This document shows, piece by piece, positions 46,087-55,018 of a stretch of DNA of 64,000 nucleotides; positions within the stretch are counted from its first letter, which is position 1; the number at the start of each line of letters is the position of its first letter. The translations under genes and the position numbers were made by a program. The notes below the pieces were generated by a model. The model was not told the DNA's origin, did no database searches, and saw only the letters and a program-made list of their open reading frames with translations. Source of the stretch: Colwellia chukchiensis (GTDB taxonomy: Bacteria > Pseudomonadota > Gammaproteobacteria > Enterobacterales > Alteromonadaceae); assembly GCF_002104455.1 (NCBI RefSeq), contig NZ_NBOC01000004.1, forward strand, positions 1 through 64,000, in the 5' to 3' direction.

Positions 46087-48145
46087 AGTTACCGTCAATA
46101 ACGCAAAAGTAAAAAATACCAAGTTAGATCAAGGCGCTGAGTGCTATCGCTCATTTGCGCACGCCGCTCAGCATTTAGCAGGTTTACAGGCGGTTGATTA
46201 TTTTTTCGCCAAAGAGCTTAGCCAGTGCTTAAGTTTTGCAAAATGCAAAGCTAGCGCTGAGTATGATAGCAGCGCCGCGCATCAATGGCTGCATTTGTTA
46301 ATCGCCTTAAGTGTTAGCTTACGCGATGGTCATAGCTGTTTACCCATTACTGCGGTAGCAGGTAAACGCTATTTTGTCGATAGTACAACAGACGCTACCG
46401 CGCCGTTAGCGGCGAATGGTTTTGAGTTTGCCGATGTTAAGCGCTTAACGAACTTATTGGCACAGTTGCCGCTCGAGGCCAGGCAGCAACAACCCATAGT
46501 ATTGAGTCACGGGCGACTCTATTTACGTCGCTATTACCAATTTGAACAAGAGCTAAAGCAGGTGCTACAGGCGCGAACCTTGACCTCAGCGCCGCAACGC
46601 AATAGTGAACAAGCCAGTACCGTTGGTTTAACAGAAATTAGCGCTATTATAGCGACACTATTTCCAACGTTAGCCAGTGAAAGTGATTCACGCGAGTGCG
46701 ATATAGACTGGCAAGCCGTTGCGGTTGCCAATGCTTTGAATAAAGACTTTGCCATTATTGCTGGCGGGCCAGGGACAGGCAAAACTTATACTGTTACCAA
46801 ATTACTGGCCGCACTTATTATGCTGAACCAGCTGCAAAAGTGCTTAGATAATCATAGCGTTGCTGAGCAGGTTGCACCGCGTATCGCCTTAGTGGCGCCA
46901 ACCGGCAAAGCAGCTCAGCGTTTATCTGAATCTATCAGTAATGCGGTACAAGGCTTTCGTGGCAGTATAGCGGATCAGGTGTTGGACTTAATTCCAGAAC
47001 AAGCGCAAACCCTACATCGCTTGCTCGGAGTTATTCCAGGGCAAGTGAATTTTCGTCACCATCAAGATAATCTATTGGCCGTAGATATCCTTTTGATAGA
47101 TGAAGTCTCTATGGTTGATTTGCCGATGATGACCCGCGTTTTTCGCGCCTTACCTGCCAGTTGCAAAGTCATTTTACTCGGTGATGCCGATCAATTACCG
47201 TCGGTTGCCGTTGGCAGTGTGTTAGCTGATTTAGCGCCACGTCCGCACCCAGGTTATAGCCCGTTGAATCAGCATTATTTAGCGCAAGTAACCGGTTATC
47301 ATCAATTAACTATTGATCACAGTGTAAGCCATCAAGAGCACTACAGCGCTGCTGATTGTGTGACCTTTTTGCAGAAAAGTCGCCGCTTTGATGGTGAAGG
47401 TGGTATTGGAAAATTAGCAAAACATGTTATCAACGGACACTACCACGAGAGCTGGCAATTGTTGCAGCAAAGCAGCCTAGCAAAAGATGCTCAACCGGCA
47501 AGCGGGCAATTAAGCTTACTGTCAGGTGATATTAAAAACTGGCTTGCACCACTGGTTGCTCAGTACTATCACGACTTAAGCCAGTGTGCGCAGGTTGAAG
47601 ATGCCTTTGCCTTATTGGCCAAGTTTCGAATTTTATCGTCGACCCGAAAAGGTCCGCAAGGAGTCGATAGTCTCAATGCCATGGTGATGGAGTTATTGCG
47701 TGAACAAGGGGTAATTGCGGATAACCGCTTTGGCCAGAACGCGAGTAGCCGTTTGTATGCAAGCCAGCCTATTATGATCACTGAAAATGATTATCGCTTA
47801 GGCGTTTATAATGGTGATATTGGCTTGCTTTGGCGTAACGCCTCAGGTCACTTAATGGCGGTGTTTGAAAATGCACAAGGCGGTTTACAATGGATTTTAC
47901 CTTCACGTTTACCGACATTTGACACAGTTTACGCCATGACCATCCATAAAACTCAAGGTAGTGAATTTCAGCATGTTGCTATGGTGCTACCCGAGCAAAA
48001 AGACAATAGCTTATTGTCACGAGAATTATTATATACTGGCATTACCCGCGCCAAGCAGCAGTTAAGTATTGCCTGTAGCCAGCAGGTGTGGCAAAGCGGA
48101 GTTAGCCAGCAAGTTAAGCGTTATTCGGGTTTAACCGTCAATTAG
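46079..48145 (+). CDS. recD: Exodeoxyribonuclease V subunit RecD (5'-3' helicase)
   Basis: This 688-residue SF1B helicase is the fast 5'-3' motor of RecBCD. I start at ATG 46079, which has AGGAG nine bases upstream and overlaps the recB stop by eight bases; an in-frame ATG at 46049 is less likely. Motifs: Walker A IIAGGPGTGKTYTVTKL (about residue 228), LIDEVSMVDLPMMTRVF, LLGDADQLPSVAVGS, TIHKTQGSEFQHV and YTGITRAKQQL. It is longer than E. coli RecD (608), partly through an inserted segment at about residues 425-475. Confidence 0.95.
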   Translation: MAEVTVNNAKVKNTKLDQGAECYRSFAHAAQHLAGLQAVDYFFAKELSQCLSFAKCKASAEYDSSAAHQWLHLLIALSVSLRDGHSCLPITAVAGKRYFVDSTTDATAPLAANGFEFADVKRLTNLLAQLPLEARQQQPIVLSHGRLYLRRYYQFEQELKQVLQARTLTSAPQRNSEQASTVGLTEISAIIATLFPTLASESDSRECDIDWQAVAVANALNKDFAIIAGGPGTGKTYTVTKLLAALIMLNQLQKCLDNHSVAEQVAPRIALVAPTGKAAQRLSESISNAVQGFRGSIADQVLDLIPEQAQTLHRLLGVIPGQVNFRHHQDNLLAVDILLIDEVSMVDLPMMTRVFRALPASCKVILLGDADQLPSVAVGSVLADLAPRPHPGYSPLNQHYLAQVTGYHQLTIDHSVSHQEHYSAADCVTFLQKSRRFDGEGGIGKLAKHVINGHYHESWQLLQQSSLAKDAQPASGQLSLLSGDIKNWLAPLVAQYYHDLSQCAQVEDAFALLAKFRILSSTRKGPQGVDSLNAMVMELLREQGVIADNRFGQNASSRLYASQPIMITENDYRLGVYNGDIGLLWRNASGHLMAVFENAQGGLQWILPSRLPTFDTVYAMTIHKTQGSEFQHVAMVLPEQKDNSLLSRELLYTGITRAKQQLSIACSQQVWQSGVSQQVKRYSGLTVN

Positions 48146-48196
48146 GGCGTTTTATCCAGATAGTTTTTACGTTAAATTTTAAAAGTAAGTTGAAAC

Positions 48197-48757
48197 ATGA
48201 AGTTAAAAGAAATAGATAAAACTACCTATCGTAAACATCTCAATATTATCATTGCCGGGTTTATTGCCAGTTTATTGGTGTTGGCCTTGGCCTATGGTCA
48301 AGGTTTGATCATGCTGTTTGCCGATAACAATGCCATAGTAAGCGATGCGACCTTAACCAGCGGCAGTGGTGAACCCGCTACGCCTAGCAGTAATTTTAAG
48401 TTTAATCTGCTAGGGGTGATTTTAGCGCTACTTACTTGTATGTTTGCACTCCATAAGCTGCGTAGCAGTGATTTTTTTGCCGAGGTTTACTATGTTTGGC
48501 AAGTTAAGCAGCTGCAAAACTTAATTTATCGTAAGCTAAAAAAAATTAAGGCCGCGGCGAGCAATGATGATGTCAATGCCTTGATCATTTTAAGTTTTTA
48601 TTATGCCAGCTTAAAACAAATTTATTTATTAGATGACAATACCTTAACTATGTCTAAACTCAATAAGGATACCAGTGAATTAGCAAGCCAGATAGCAGAT
48701 AAAAACGTAACGGTAACCCTAGACCAGTTCGACAAATCACTGCTGGCTAATTACTAA
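48197..48757 (+). CDS. DUF3087-like membrane protein
   Basis: This 186-residue protein has two membrane helices, IIIAGFIASLLVLALAYGQG (about residues 17-36) and FNLLGVILALLTCMFALHKL (about 72-91), and a cytoplasmic helical C-terminus (YYVWQVKQLQNLIYRKLKKI). The pattern matches DUF3087, a family of gammaproteobacterial membrane proteins with no known function. It follows recD by 51 bases and may share its transcript. I can assign no role. Confidence 0.7.
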   Translation: MKLKEIDKTTYRKHLNIIIAGFIASLLVLALAYGQGLIMLFADNNAIVSDATLTSGSGEPATPSSNFKFNLLGVILALLTCMFALHKLRSSDFFAEVYYVWQVKQLQNLIYRKLKKIKAAASNDDVNALIILSFYYASLKQIYLLDDNTLTMSKLNKDTSELASQIADKNVTVTLDQFDKSLLANY

Positions 48758-48785
48758 CAGACAATTAACTTGTGAGGATAAGCTC

Positions 48786-49175
48786 ATGTTAGGTTATGTA
48801 ACTTTAGGTACTAATAATTTAGAGCGGGCAGTCGCCTTTTACGATGAATTATTTGCCAGCATTGGCGCAGGGCGCTTTTTAGAAACAGAACAATTTGTCG
48901 CTTGGGCGAAATCACCCGAACAACCGGGCATGGCGATCACTAAGCCGTTTGATGGTCAGCCAGCTAGCGTTGGCAATGGCGTGATGGTGGCAATTCAACT
49001 GGCGTCAACTGATGAGGTGGATGCGTTTTATCAAAAAGCCCTAGAGCTAGGCGCAAGCTGCGAGGGGCCGGCAGGTCCGCGTGGTGACATGGACGGTTTT
49101 TATGCTGGCTACTTTAGAGACTTAGACGGTAATAAACTCAATGGTTTTTACCTGAATATGACGCCAGCTGACTAA
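48786..49175 (+). CDS. VOC-superfamily (glyoxalase-like) protein
   Basis: This 129-residue protein shows the two VOC half-motifs: GYVTLGTNNLERAVAFYDELF at the start, where the metal-ligand His is replaced by Thr, and GYFRDLDGNKLNGFYLNM at the end, where the usual terminal Glu (K-x-E-x) is replaced. The loss of the normal metal ligands suggests it binds its ligand without metal or has another chemistry. AGGAT precedes the ATG. The substrate is unknown. Confidence 0.8.
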   Translation: MLGYVTLGTNNLERAVAFYDELFASIGAGRFLETEQFVAWAKSPEQPGMAITKPFDGQPASVGNGVMVAIQLASTDEVDAFYQKALELGASCEGPAGPRGDMDGFYAGYFRDLDGNKLNGFYLNMTPAD

Positions 49176-49190
49176 ATATCATTGCAGTAC

Positions 49191-49220
49191 TAAGCGCGCA
49201 GTGATGTGCGCTTATGATTA
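49191..49220 (+). terminator. Hairpin/terminator after the VOC gene
   Basis: TAAGCGCGCA (49191-49200) pairs with TGTGCGCTTA (49205-49214) around a GTGA loop with one G-U pair, followed by TGATTAATT. There is no long T-run, so it may be weak. Confidence 0.55.
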
Positions 49221-49242
49221 ATTAAAGGATAAAATATTACCG

Positions 49243-49503
49243 ATGAAGAAGCTAAAAAATGAAGCTGAACTATTGAAAAAAGCCATCGCGATAGGTGAAG
49301 GTTATGCAAAGAACCGCGGCTATACCGGCTTTTCAGCAACCGCGGCAGCTAAGCAAAAAATTGAAAGCTTATATCGCTTATTGGTTAACGATAAGTTGAT
49401 CCAGCCATTAGCTAAAGACAATGAAGACTTAGCCAGTATGAAACATAAATTAGCATTGTGGATTGCTAAGCAGTTACCTGCCGATCACCCATTGTTAAAG
49501 TAG
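49243..49503 (+). CDS. DUF5062-like small protein
   Basis: This 86-residue protein is recognised as DUF5062-like from MKKLKNEAELLKKAIAIGEG, the SATAAAKQKIESLYRLLVND segment and the ending LALWIAKQLPADHPLLK. The family occurs in Shewanella, Vibrio and related marine bacteria and has no known function. It has no signal peptide or membrane helix and is mostly helical and basic. AAGGA lies about 13 bases before the ATG. Confidence 0.75.
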   Translation: MKKLKNEAELLKKAIAIGEGYAKNRGYTGFSATAAAKQKIESLYRLLVNDKLIQPLAKDNEDLASMKHKLALWIAKQLPADHPLLK

Positions 49504-49667
49504 GGTGAAGTTACCTTAAGTCTTATTAGCGGTCAGCTAGGGCCTGTTATTACATTATCGGCGCAGTAACGCGGCTTAACAGGCGGTGATTGTAAAACGC
49601 AACACCTAGCATAAATGCCCTTAACGTTGGCAAAATATAAACCTAGCAAGAGTAATAACAGCAAGTT

Positions 49668-49880
49668 ATGAATCGAAAAAAGAAAATTAACCAAACCTTA
49701 AAAGCTAAGGCTAAAAAAATGAATGCCAAACGGCAAAAGTCCAATAAACCTAAATATATTTCCAAGGCAGAGCGTGCCGCTATGGCTGTGCAACAAGCGC
49801 AAGACAATGCTGACAACCTTGCGACAGCCAAAGCTGATTTAGCAAACCAAGCAGCGCAAACGGACCTCGTTAAAGACTAA
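49668..49880 (+). CDS. DUF2986-like small basic protein
   Basis: This 70-residue protein is strongly basic in its first half (NRKKKINQTLKAKAKKMNAK) and then has SNKPKYISKAERAAMA, which matches DUF2986. The C-terminal half is Ala- and Asp-rich. The family is known from Vibrio, Shewanella and relatives and has no assigned role. The charge suggests nucleic acid or ribosome contact; that is inference. Confidence 0.7.
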   Translation: MNRKKKINQTLKAKAKKMNAKRQKSNKPKYISKAERAAMAVQQAQDNADNLATAKADLANQAAQTDLVKD

Positions 49881-49926
49881 GCCAAAGTTAGCGCTTAACT
49901 CAGGCTCTAGTTAAAGGTGAAATACC

Positions 49927-50454
49927 ATGCAAGCAAGAACAGAAAAAAGGCTAGTAATTTTTGGTAACTCGGCGGCAGGTAAATCCACCTTGGCCCAGCA
50001 GCTAGCAACTCGGTATCAACTTGCGCATTTAGATTTAGACACCTTGGCTTGGTTAGCCGCTAGCGGGGCATCTACAGCACCACAGCGCCAAGCTATTGAG
50101 ATAAGTGTGGCACAAATCAATGATTTTATTGACCAGCACACAGTCTGGGTAATCGAAGGTTGTTACAGTGATTTACTTAGCCACACCCTTGCTTTTGCCA
50201 ATGAAGTGTTATTTTTAAACATACCTCTTGAGCTTTGCATTGCCAACGCGAAAAAGCGGCCGTGGGAGCCGCATAAATATAAAAGCAAAGCTGCGCAAGA
50301 TGCAAATTTAGCGATGTTAATTGACTGGATCGCACAATATGACACCCGAAGCGATAGTTTTTCAAAAGCCGCCCATCAACAACTTTATGCGCAGTTTAGC
50401 GGTCACAAGCATCAGCTAACGGATAATCAAGCAAGCATGAATTTCGTGCGCTGA
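49927..50454 (+). CDS. P-loop NTPase, adenylate/shikimate-kinase-like
   Basis: This 175-residue protein has Walker A FGNSAAGKSTLAQQLA (G-x-x-A-x-G-K-S, about residues 12-27), followed by HLDLDTLAW, typical of small nucleoside or shikimate-type kinases and the AAA_18-like topology-modulation (FlaR-like) family. The lid region has RPWEPHKYKSK. The phosphate acceptor is unknown. AAAGGTGA precedes the start. It lies convergent to the crotonase gene. Confidence 0.7.
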   Translation: MQARTEKRLVIFGNSAAGKSTLAQQLATRYQLAHLDLDTLAWLAASGASTAPQRQAIEISVAQINDFIDQHTVWVIEGCYSDLLSHTLAFANEVLFLNIPLELCIANAKKRPWEPHKYKSKAAQDANLAMLIDWIAQYDTRSDSFSKAAHQQLYAQFSGHKHQLTDNQASMNFVR

Positions 50455-50470
50455 CTATAAACCACTATGC

Positions 50471-51280
50471 TCACCACTTTTTGCGTGGCACAAAGGCTTT
50501 GTGTTGCGCTGCATCATGGCTTTGGTTATAAATTTTACGTCGTAGGTTTTTACCCATTAAAATTCTGATTTGATAATACGACTCACGAAAAAGCGCCCAA
50601 CCTTGGCTACCATGCCAGCTTTTGTTATAAAGCTTTTTATTGGCGGCAAGTGCGTCTGGCGATTGTTTTAATAACGCCTCTGCCCATGCTTGCGCCTCTG
50701 CAAGTGGGCTTGGTGTGACGTGTGTCACAACATTTAATGCTAACGCTTGTTCACCGTTAAAGGTTTCAGCGCTCATGGCAAGTTTTTTTGCTTGATCAAT
50801 AGCCATTAATTCTCGCAGAGCAATGGTGCCGCCCATATCTGGGATCAAGCCCCACTTTCCTTCCATAATTGACAATGAGCTATCAGGGGTGGCAAACCTA
50901 AAGTCAGCCCCTAACGCAATTTGTAAGCCACCACCCCAACAACGTCCTTGAATTGCACAAATTACTGGCACAGGAATGCTTTGCCAACCCGTTGAAACTA
51001 TTTGCGCTAAATTTGCGCGCCAAGGTAATGCTTTAAATAACAGCCGTAACATGCTCATGGGCGATTTCATTATGGCGTTAACGTCTAACCCTGAGCAAAA
51101 GTCGCTACCATTGCCAGACACGATAACAGCGCGAATTTTTCGGTTTTTTCTTAACTTCTTAATGGTGCGTGAAATCGCTAAAAACATGGCCATGTCTAAC
51201 GCGTTTAGTTTATCTGCCCGATTAAGTTTTACATGGGCGATTTGGTTGATGATCTCTACAGTAACTCGTGGCGCTGTCAT
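50471..51280 (-). CDS. Crotonase/enoyl-CoA hydratase-family protein
   Basis: This 269-residue crotonase-fold enzyme acts on acyl-CoA substrates. The fold is shown by HVKLNRADKLNALDMAMF, oxyanion-hole segments SDFCSGLDVNAIM and GRCWGGGLQIALGADFRFA, and SIMEGKWGLIPDMGG. The catalytic Glu of the first hydratase position is not clear, while GLIPDMGG supplies an Asp, resembling the isomerase-type paralogues. The gene stands alone, and its substrate cannot be assigned. GAGAAG precedes the ATG. Confidence 0.85.
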   Translation of the reverse strand: MTAPRVTVEIINQIAHVKLNRADKLNALDMAMFLAISRTIKKLRKNRKIRAVIVSGNGSDFCSGLDVNAIMKSPMSMLRLLFKALPWRANLAQIVSTGWQSIPVPVICAIQGRCWGGGLQIALGADFRFATPDSSLSIMEGKWGLIPDMGGTIALRELMAIDQAKKLAMSAETFNGEQALALNVVTHVTPSPLAEAQAWAEALLKQSPDALAANKKLYNKSWHGSQGWALFRESYYQIRILMGKNLRRKIYNQSHDAAQHKAFVPRKKW

Positions 51281-51514
51281 GGGCTTCTCGGATTATCAGT
51301 GATCTTACGATCGCGGTAATATTATATTGTTTAATGGTATGACCAGTACCATAGCGAAAGTCGATATTGATGTCCATAGCAAGGTCAAATGCTAACTGAA
51401 AACGGTGCACGGCTAGACGTGAGAATAAATTTTAGCGAATTGTCATAATTACCGAGAATTAATGGCGCATTGTCAGTATACTTTTTACAAAGCAATAATT
51501 TAAAGCGATCGCAG

Positions 51515-52561
51515 ATGAAAAATAAATTACTTATTTCGACCTTACTTACCTTAGCAAGTGTCGAGTTAATGAGCATTAATAGCGCACAAGCTGAGCCTGA
51601 AAAGGCGTTTGCTATTGCCATTCACGGTGGCGCTGGCACCATTAACCGCAGTAAAATGAGCCCAGCCAAACGCGAGGCGTACGAAGCTAAGCTGAAACAA
51701 GCCCGCGATACCGGATATGCTATGTTGGCTTCAGGAAAGTCTAGTCAAAGTGCTGTCATTGCCGCAATTCAAATATTAGAAGAATCCCCCTTGTTTAATG
51801 CCGGTAAAGGCGCGGTGTACACCTTTGAGGGTGAGCATGAGCTTGATGCCTCTATAATGAATGGTAAAACCTTAAATGCTGGCGCAGTATCGGGCGTGAA
51901 AACAGTAAAAAGCCCCATTGCACTCGCCCAAGCGGTAATGGAAAACTCTGTGCATGTGATGCTAAGTGGCGCGGGCGCAGAAACGTTTGCGCGACAACAA
52001 GGCTTACCCATGGTGAGCAATAGCTACTTTAATACCGATGCTAGGTATCAATCCTTATTAAAAGCTAAGAAACAGCTAGCCGATAAAGAGCGCGAGTTGA
52101 AAGACTTTCAAGCGGCCCATCAAACCCTTGGCAAGCAATACAAATATGGTACGGTTGGCGCTGTCGCGCTAGATAAATCAGGTAACCTTAGCGCTGGTAC
52201 GAGTACGGGTGGCATGACAGCAAAGCGTTATGGTCGCATTGGTGATGCGCCTATTATTGGAGCAGGCACCTATGCTAACAATGCCAGCTGTGCGGTGTCA
52301 GCAACTGGGCACGGCGAGTACTTTATTCGTTATCATGTTGCCGCCGATATTTGTGCACGGGTGCAATATCAAGGTATTAGTCTTGCCAAGGCAGCAGATA
52401 TAGTAGTTAATGATGTTTTAGTCGCTGCTGGTGGCTCGGGTGGTGTAATCGCTATCGACCCTTTGGGTAACATTAGTATGCCATTTAACAGTACGGGCAT
52501 GTACCGGGCCAGTAAATCGTCAAACGGTGAGGAATTTGTCGGGATATTTAATGATGATTAA
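51515..52561 (+). CDS. iaaA: Isoaspartyl peptidase / L-asparaginase, periplasmic (Ntn hydrolase)
   Basis: This 348-residue enzyme starts at ATG 51515, whose N-terminus (MKNKLLISTLLTLASVELMS to SAQA) is a clean signal peptide; an in-frame start at 51470 adds 15 residues before it. FAIAIHGGAGTINRSKM and GKGAVYTFEGEHELDASIMNG are family signatures. The nucleophile Thr213 is in KYGTVGAVALD, where the proenzyme self-cleaves into alpha and beta chains; GAGTYANNASCAVSATGHGE follows in the beta chain. It degrades isoaspartyl dipeptides and asparagine. The 3' end overlaps the next gene. Confidence 0.92.
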   Translation: MKNKLLISTLLTLASVELMSINSAQAEPEKAFAIAIHGGAGTINRSKMSPAKREAYEAKLKQARDTGYAMLASGKSSQSAVIAAIQILEESPLFNAGKGAVYTFEGEHELDASIMNGKTLNAGAVSGVKTVKSPIALAQAVMENSVHVMLSGAGAETFARQQGLPMVSNSYFNTDARYQSLLKAKKQLADKERELKDFQAAHQTLGKQYKYGTVGAVALDKSGNLSAGTSTGGMTAKRYGRIGDAPIIGAGTYANNASCAVSATGHGEYFIRYHVAADICARVQYQGISLAKAADIVVNDVLVAAGGSGGVIAIDPLGNISMPFNSTGMYRASKSSNGEEFVGIFNDD

Positions 52562-53069
52562 GCACGGTATTTGCGATAAAAAGGCAGCAACAAAGTGGCT
52601 AACAAGCGGCGTAGGCGTGGCGCTATTATTGGCGCTTAGCGCTTGCTCGGATGATGTTGGCAAAGTGAGCTTGGGTTTATTTACCACCAAAGATGTGGTG
52701 ATCAAAGCACAGCAAGATCCGATCATTAGTGGTGTCACATGCCATATAAGTCATGTAGAGGCCGACTTAGACTTTTCTGATCCCTCTGATATGAGTATTG
52801 CCTGTCGCCAAACCGGCGAAATTACCGCCCAGGCGTTAGCGCAAATTGATCGCTCTAAAAATGGCGAAGTGATCTTTAAAGAGTCGAAAAGTATTTTATT
52901 GAAAAACTTAAAAGTCAGGCGTATTTATGATGCAGAAAATAAAACCTTGATCTATTTGTCCTATTCAACCAAAGAGTCATCGGGTAGCCATCATCACGCT
53001 TTATCAACTGTGCCGCTTTACAACACCCATGCTTGGCAATGGGCGTTGGCGCAACAACCAAGCGACTAA
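52554..53069 (+). CDS. creA: CreA-family lipoprotein
   Basis: This 171-residue protein has a signal peptide ending in the lipobox LALSAC followed by SDD, so it is probably anchored in the envelope. DVVIKAQQDPIISGVTCHIS and SKNGEVIFKESKSILLKNLK match the CreA family. CreA is a conserved periplasmic protein of unknown function named from the E. coli cre locus. The start is ATG 52554 (or 52551), which overlaps the iaaA stop by eight bases, suggesting coupling; the start at 52527 is less likely. The two conserved Cys residues (TCHIS, IACRQ) may form a disulfide. Confidence 0.85.
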   Translation: MIKHGICDKKAATKWLTSGVGVALLLALSACSDDVGKVSLGLFTTKDVVIKAQQDPIISGVTCHISHVEADLDFSDPSDMSIACRQTGEITAQALAQIDRSKNGEVIFKESKSILLKNLKVRRIYDAENKTLIYLSYSTKESSGSHHHALSTVPLYNTHAWQWALAQQPSD

Positions 53070-53146
53070 ATAAGTAGGCTCAGAATGATAAAGGAAAGAT
53101 GAGAAAGTAATGATAAAAATCTATGTAAGAAACTATGTAAAAAATT

Positions 53147-53944
53147 ATGTTAGCAAGATTATTTAGCAGCAAAGCGATTATTGACCCCAACACCCAAAAT
53201 TGGATTTTCGATACCTTTGCTTGGGCAATAGAGCACTTTGATATAGCCGTGTTTCAAACCGAAACCCGTTTGATTTTACCCAGCAACGAATTTTATCCTG
53301 GCAAGGTAAGTAGTGTTGATGAAATGGCGCAAGCTATGTTTGTTAATACCAAGCAATATGCCGGCATGCAACACTGGCCGATAGCATTGTCATCAACACA
53401 ACCGACTTCGAGTACCCGTATTAGTGATTTAAAGCTAGGTCAGGTGCTTCGTGGTGAGCGAGCCGACATTGGTCTAGCAGAAGATAAAGCTGCCATCATG
53501 CTGGGCTATTCGCCGCTGCAAGTAAACCAACCGCAAGACTTAATTGCCGCCATTAGCCAAGCACTGGCACGCATTTTAGTGCTAGCTAACCAAGCGCTGC
53601 CCCCTGGTGGCAAAGACTATTTACCACAAACCATAGATCTGGTGGCATGTTTTATGGGGTTTGGGGTGATATTTGCTAATACGGCTTATCAGTTTCGTGG
53701 TGGATGCGGTGGCTGTAATAACGCCAACTTAAATCGCCAAAGTGCCTTAACTGAGCCAGAAACACTCTATTGTTTAGCGTTATTTTGTGTCTTAAAACAG
53801 CAGCCAATATCAGCGGTTAAAGGGCATTTAAAAAAGCATTTGCAAAAAGACTTTACTCGCGCTTATAAAAGTATTGAACAAGCGCTAGTATCGAGTGCGC
53901 AACCGGCATTATTAGCCTGTTTAGGGGATAAAATTAGCCAGTAG
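53147..53944 (+). CDS. Conserved hypothetical protein with a C-terminal CGGC motif
   Basis: I do not recognise a family for this 265-residue protein. It has no signal peptide, is mixed alpha/beta, and carries RGGCGGCNNANLNRQSALTE near residue 190-208, where a CxxC pair could bind metal or be redox-active. The upstream region GFGVIFANTAYQFRGGCGGC is hydrophobic but too short for a stable membrane anchor. It lies alone between creA and the CBS gene. Confidence 0.6.
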   Translation: MLARLFSSKAIIDPNTQNWIFDTFAWAIEHFDIAVFQTETRLILPSNEFYPGKVSSVDEMAQAMFVNTKQYAGMQHWPIALSSTQPTSSTRISDLKLGQVLRGERADIGLAEDKAAIMLGYSPLQVNQPQDLIAAISQALARILVLANQALPPGGKDYLPQTIDLVACFMGFGVIFANTAYQFRGGCGGCNNANLNRQSALTEPETLYCLALFCVLKQQPISAVKGHLKKHLQKDFTRAYKSIEQALVSSAQPALLACLGDKISQ

Positions 53945-54070
53945 AATAAATCAATAATATTTTTATAAATAGATGATTTATTTGCAAAAGAGTCTACAGT
54001 TAATGATAGATAGAAAAATAATTCGACGCTGAGCAAAGTAAAAAACACGATACTTTTTTAAGGAGCCACT

Positions 54071-54487
54071 ATGGAATCATTGCAAGTACAAGATTATATG
54101 GACCACTACCCCGTGACCTTTACGCCAGAAATGGTCGTAGAAGAAGCGGCGTTACGGTTTTTAAAAACCAAACAAATAGGTGGCCCTGTTATCGACCAAA
54201 GTAACCGTTTGATTGGCTTTTTATCAGAAAGTGATGTGTTAGCAAAAATGATTGAGACCATTTATTATAATGAGCACATTGCTGATGTTAACGACTTAAT
54301 GCGCAAAGAGGTTTTAACCGTAAAGCCCTACGACAGTATTATCGAACTTGGCCAACAAATGCTGAAAAACAAGCCGAAAGTTTACCCAGTTGTTGATGAC
54401 GGCGGTAATCTGGTGGGAACAATCTGTCGTAATGATGTCTTGCGCGCCATCGACTTGCATTTGCGCTCAGGCTTTAAAGGGAAATAA
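54071..54487 (+). CDS. CBS-domain protein
   Basis: This 138-residue protein has two CBS motifs, MDHYPVTFTPEMVVEEAALR to GFLSESDVLAK and MRKEVLTVKPYDSIIELGQQ to GTICRNDVLRAID. A pair of CBS domains normally folds into one Bateman module that binds adenine nucleotides. There is no fused catalytic domain, so it is probably a stand-alone regulatory module. AAGGAGC precedes the ATG. The repeats start six bases after its stop. Confidence 0.9.
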   Translation: MESLQVQDYMDHYPVTFTPEMVVEEAALRFLKTKQIGGPVIDQSNRLIGFLSESDVLAKMIETIYYNEHIADVNDLMRKEVLTVKPYDSIIELGQQMLKNKPKVYPVVDDGGNLVGTICRNDVLRAIDLHLRSGFKGK

Positions 54488-54492
54488 AATAA

Positions 54493-54754
54493 GGGTCTGT
54501 TGAACTTTCAGAGTTAAAATTTATGCAATTTAAAACGGGTTTAATGGCAACGCGAGCTTTGCATAATAGTTACGTTATTTAAAAAGCGAGCAACAAAGCG
54601 TAAATTTGTTTTAAATGCACCTAAAGGCAGCACTTGTTTGAAATTTATACCACGTTATCAGCTGTTTGTGTAGCTAGCTACACGTCACAGCTTCTGCCTT
54701 GTCTAAATGCCAACCAAGTCGCTGTAAAAGTCATCTTAAAAGATCAACAGACCC
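54493..54754 (+). repeat. MITE-like intergenic repeat, copy B (262 bp)
   Basis: The element starts GGGTCTGTTGA and ends TCAACAGACCC, an 11-base perfect terminal inverted repeat that continues with further matches (about 16 of 18 bases). Inside is a palindrome GTGTAGCTAGCTACAC near 54670-54685 and an outer AGCTGT/ACAGCT pair, giving a long central hairpin. It differs from copy C at six of 262 positions by my alignment. There is no transposase, so it would need a helper in trans. Confidence 0.85.
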
Positions 54755-54756
54755 TT

Positions 54757-55018
54757 GGCTCTGTTGAATTTTCAGAGTTAAAATTTATGCAATTTAAAAC
54801 GGATTTAATGGCAACGCGAGCTTTGCATAATAGTTACGTTATTTAAAAAGCGAGCAACAAAGCGTAAATTTGTTTTAAATGCACCTAAAGGCAGCACTTG
54901 TTTGAAATTTATACCACGTTATCAGCTGTTCGTGTAGCTAGCTACACGTCACAGCTTCTGTCTTGTCTAAATCCCAACCAAGTCGCTGTAAAAGTCATCT
55001 TAAAAGATCAACAGACCC
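54757..55018 (+). repeat. MITE-like intergenic repeat, copy C (262 bp)
   Basis: This copy begins two bases (TT) after copy B and is the same length. It starts GGCTCTGTTGA (one change in the inverted end) and ends TCAACAGACCC. Its palindrome is longer, CGTGTAGCTAGCTACACG, because one differing base restores pairing. Near-identity with copy B indicates a recent duplication or gene conversion. Confidence 0.85.

Noticed and set aside
54634-54846. Open frame of 70 codons running from repeat copy B into copy C
   Set aside because: It exists only because the two repeats are in tandem, has no ribosome binding site, and has no counterpart in the degenerate copy.
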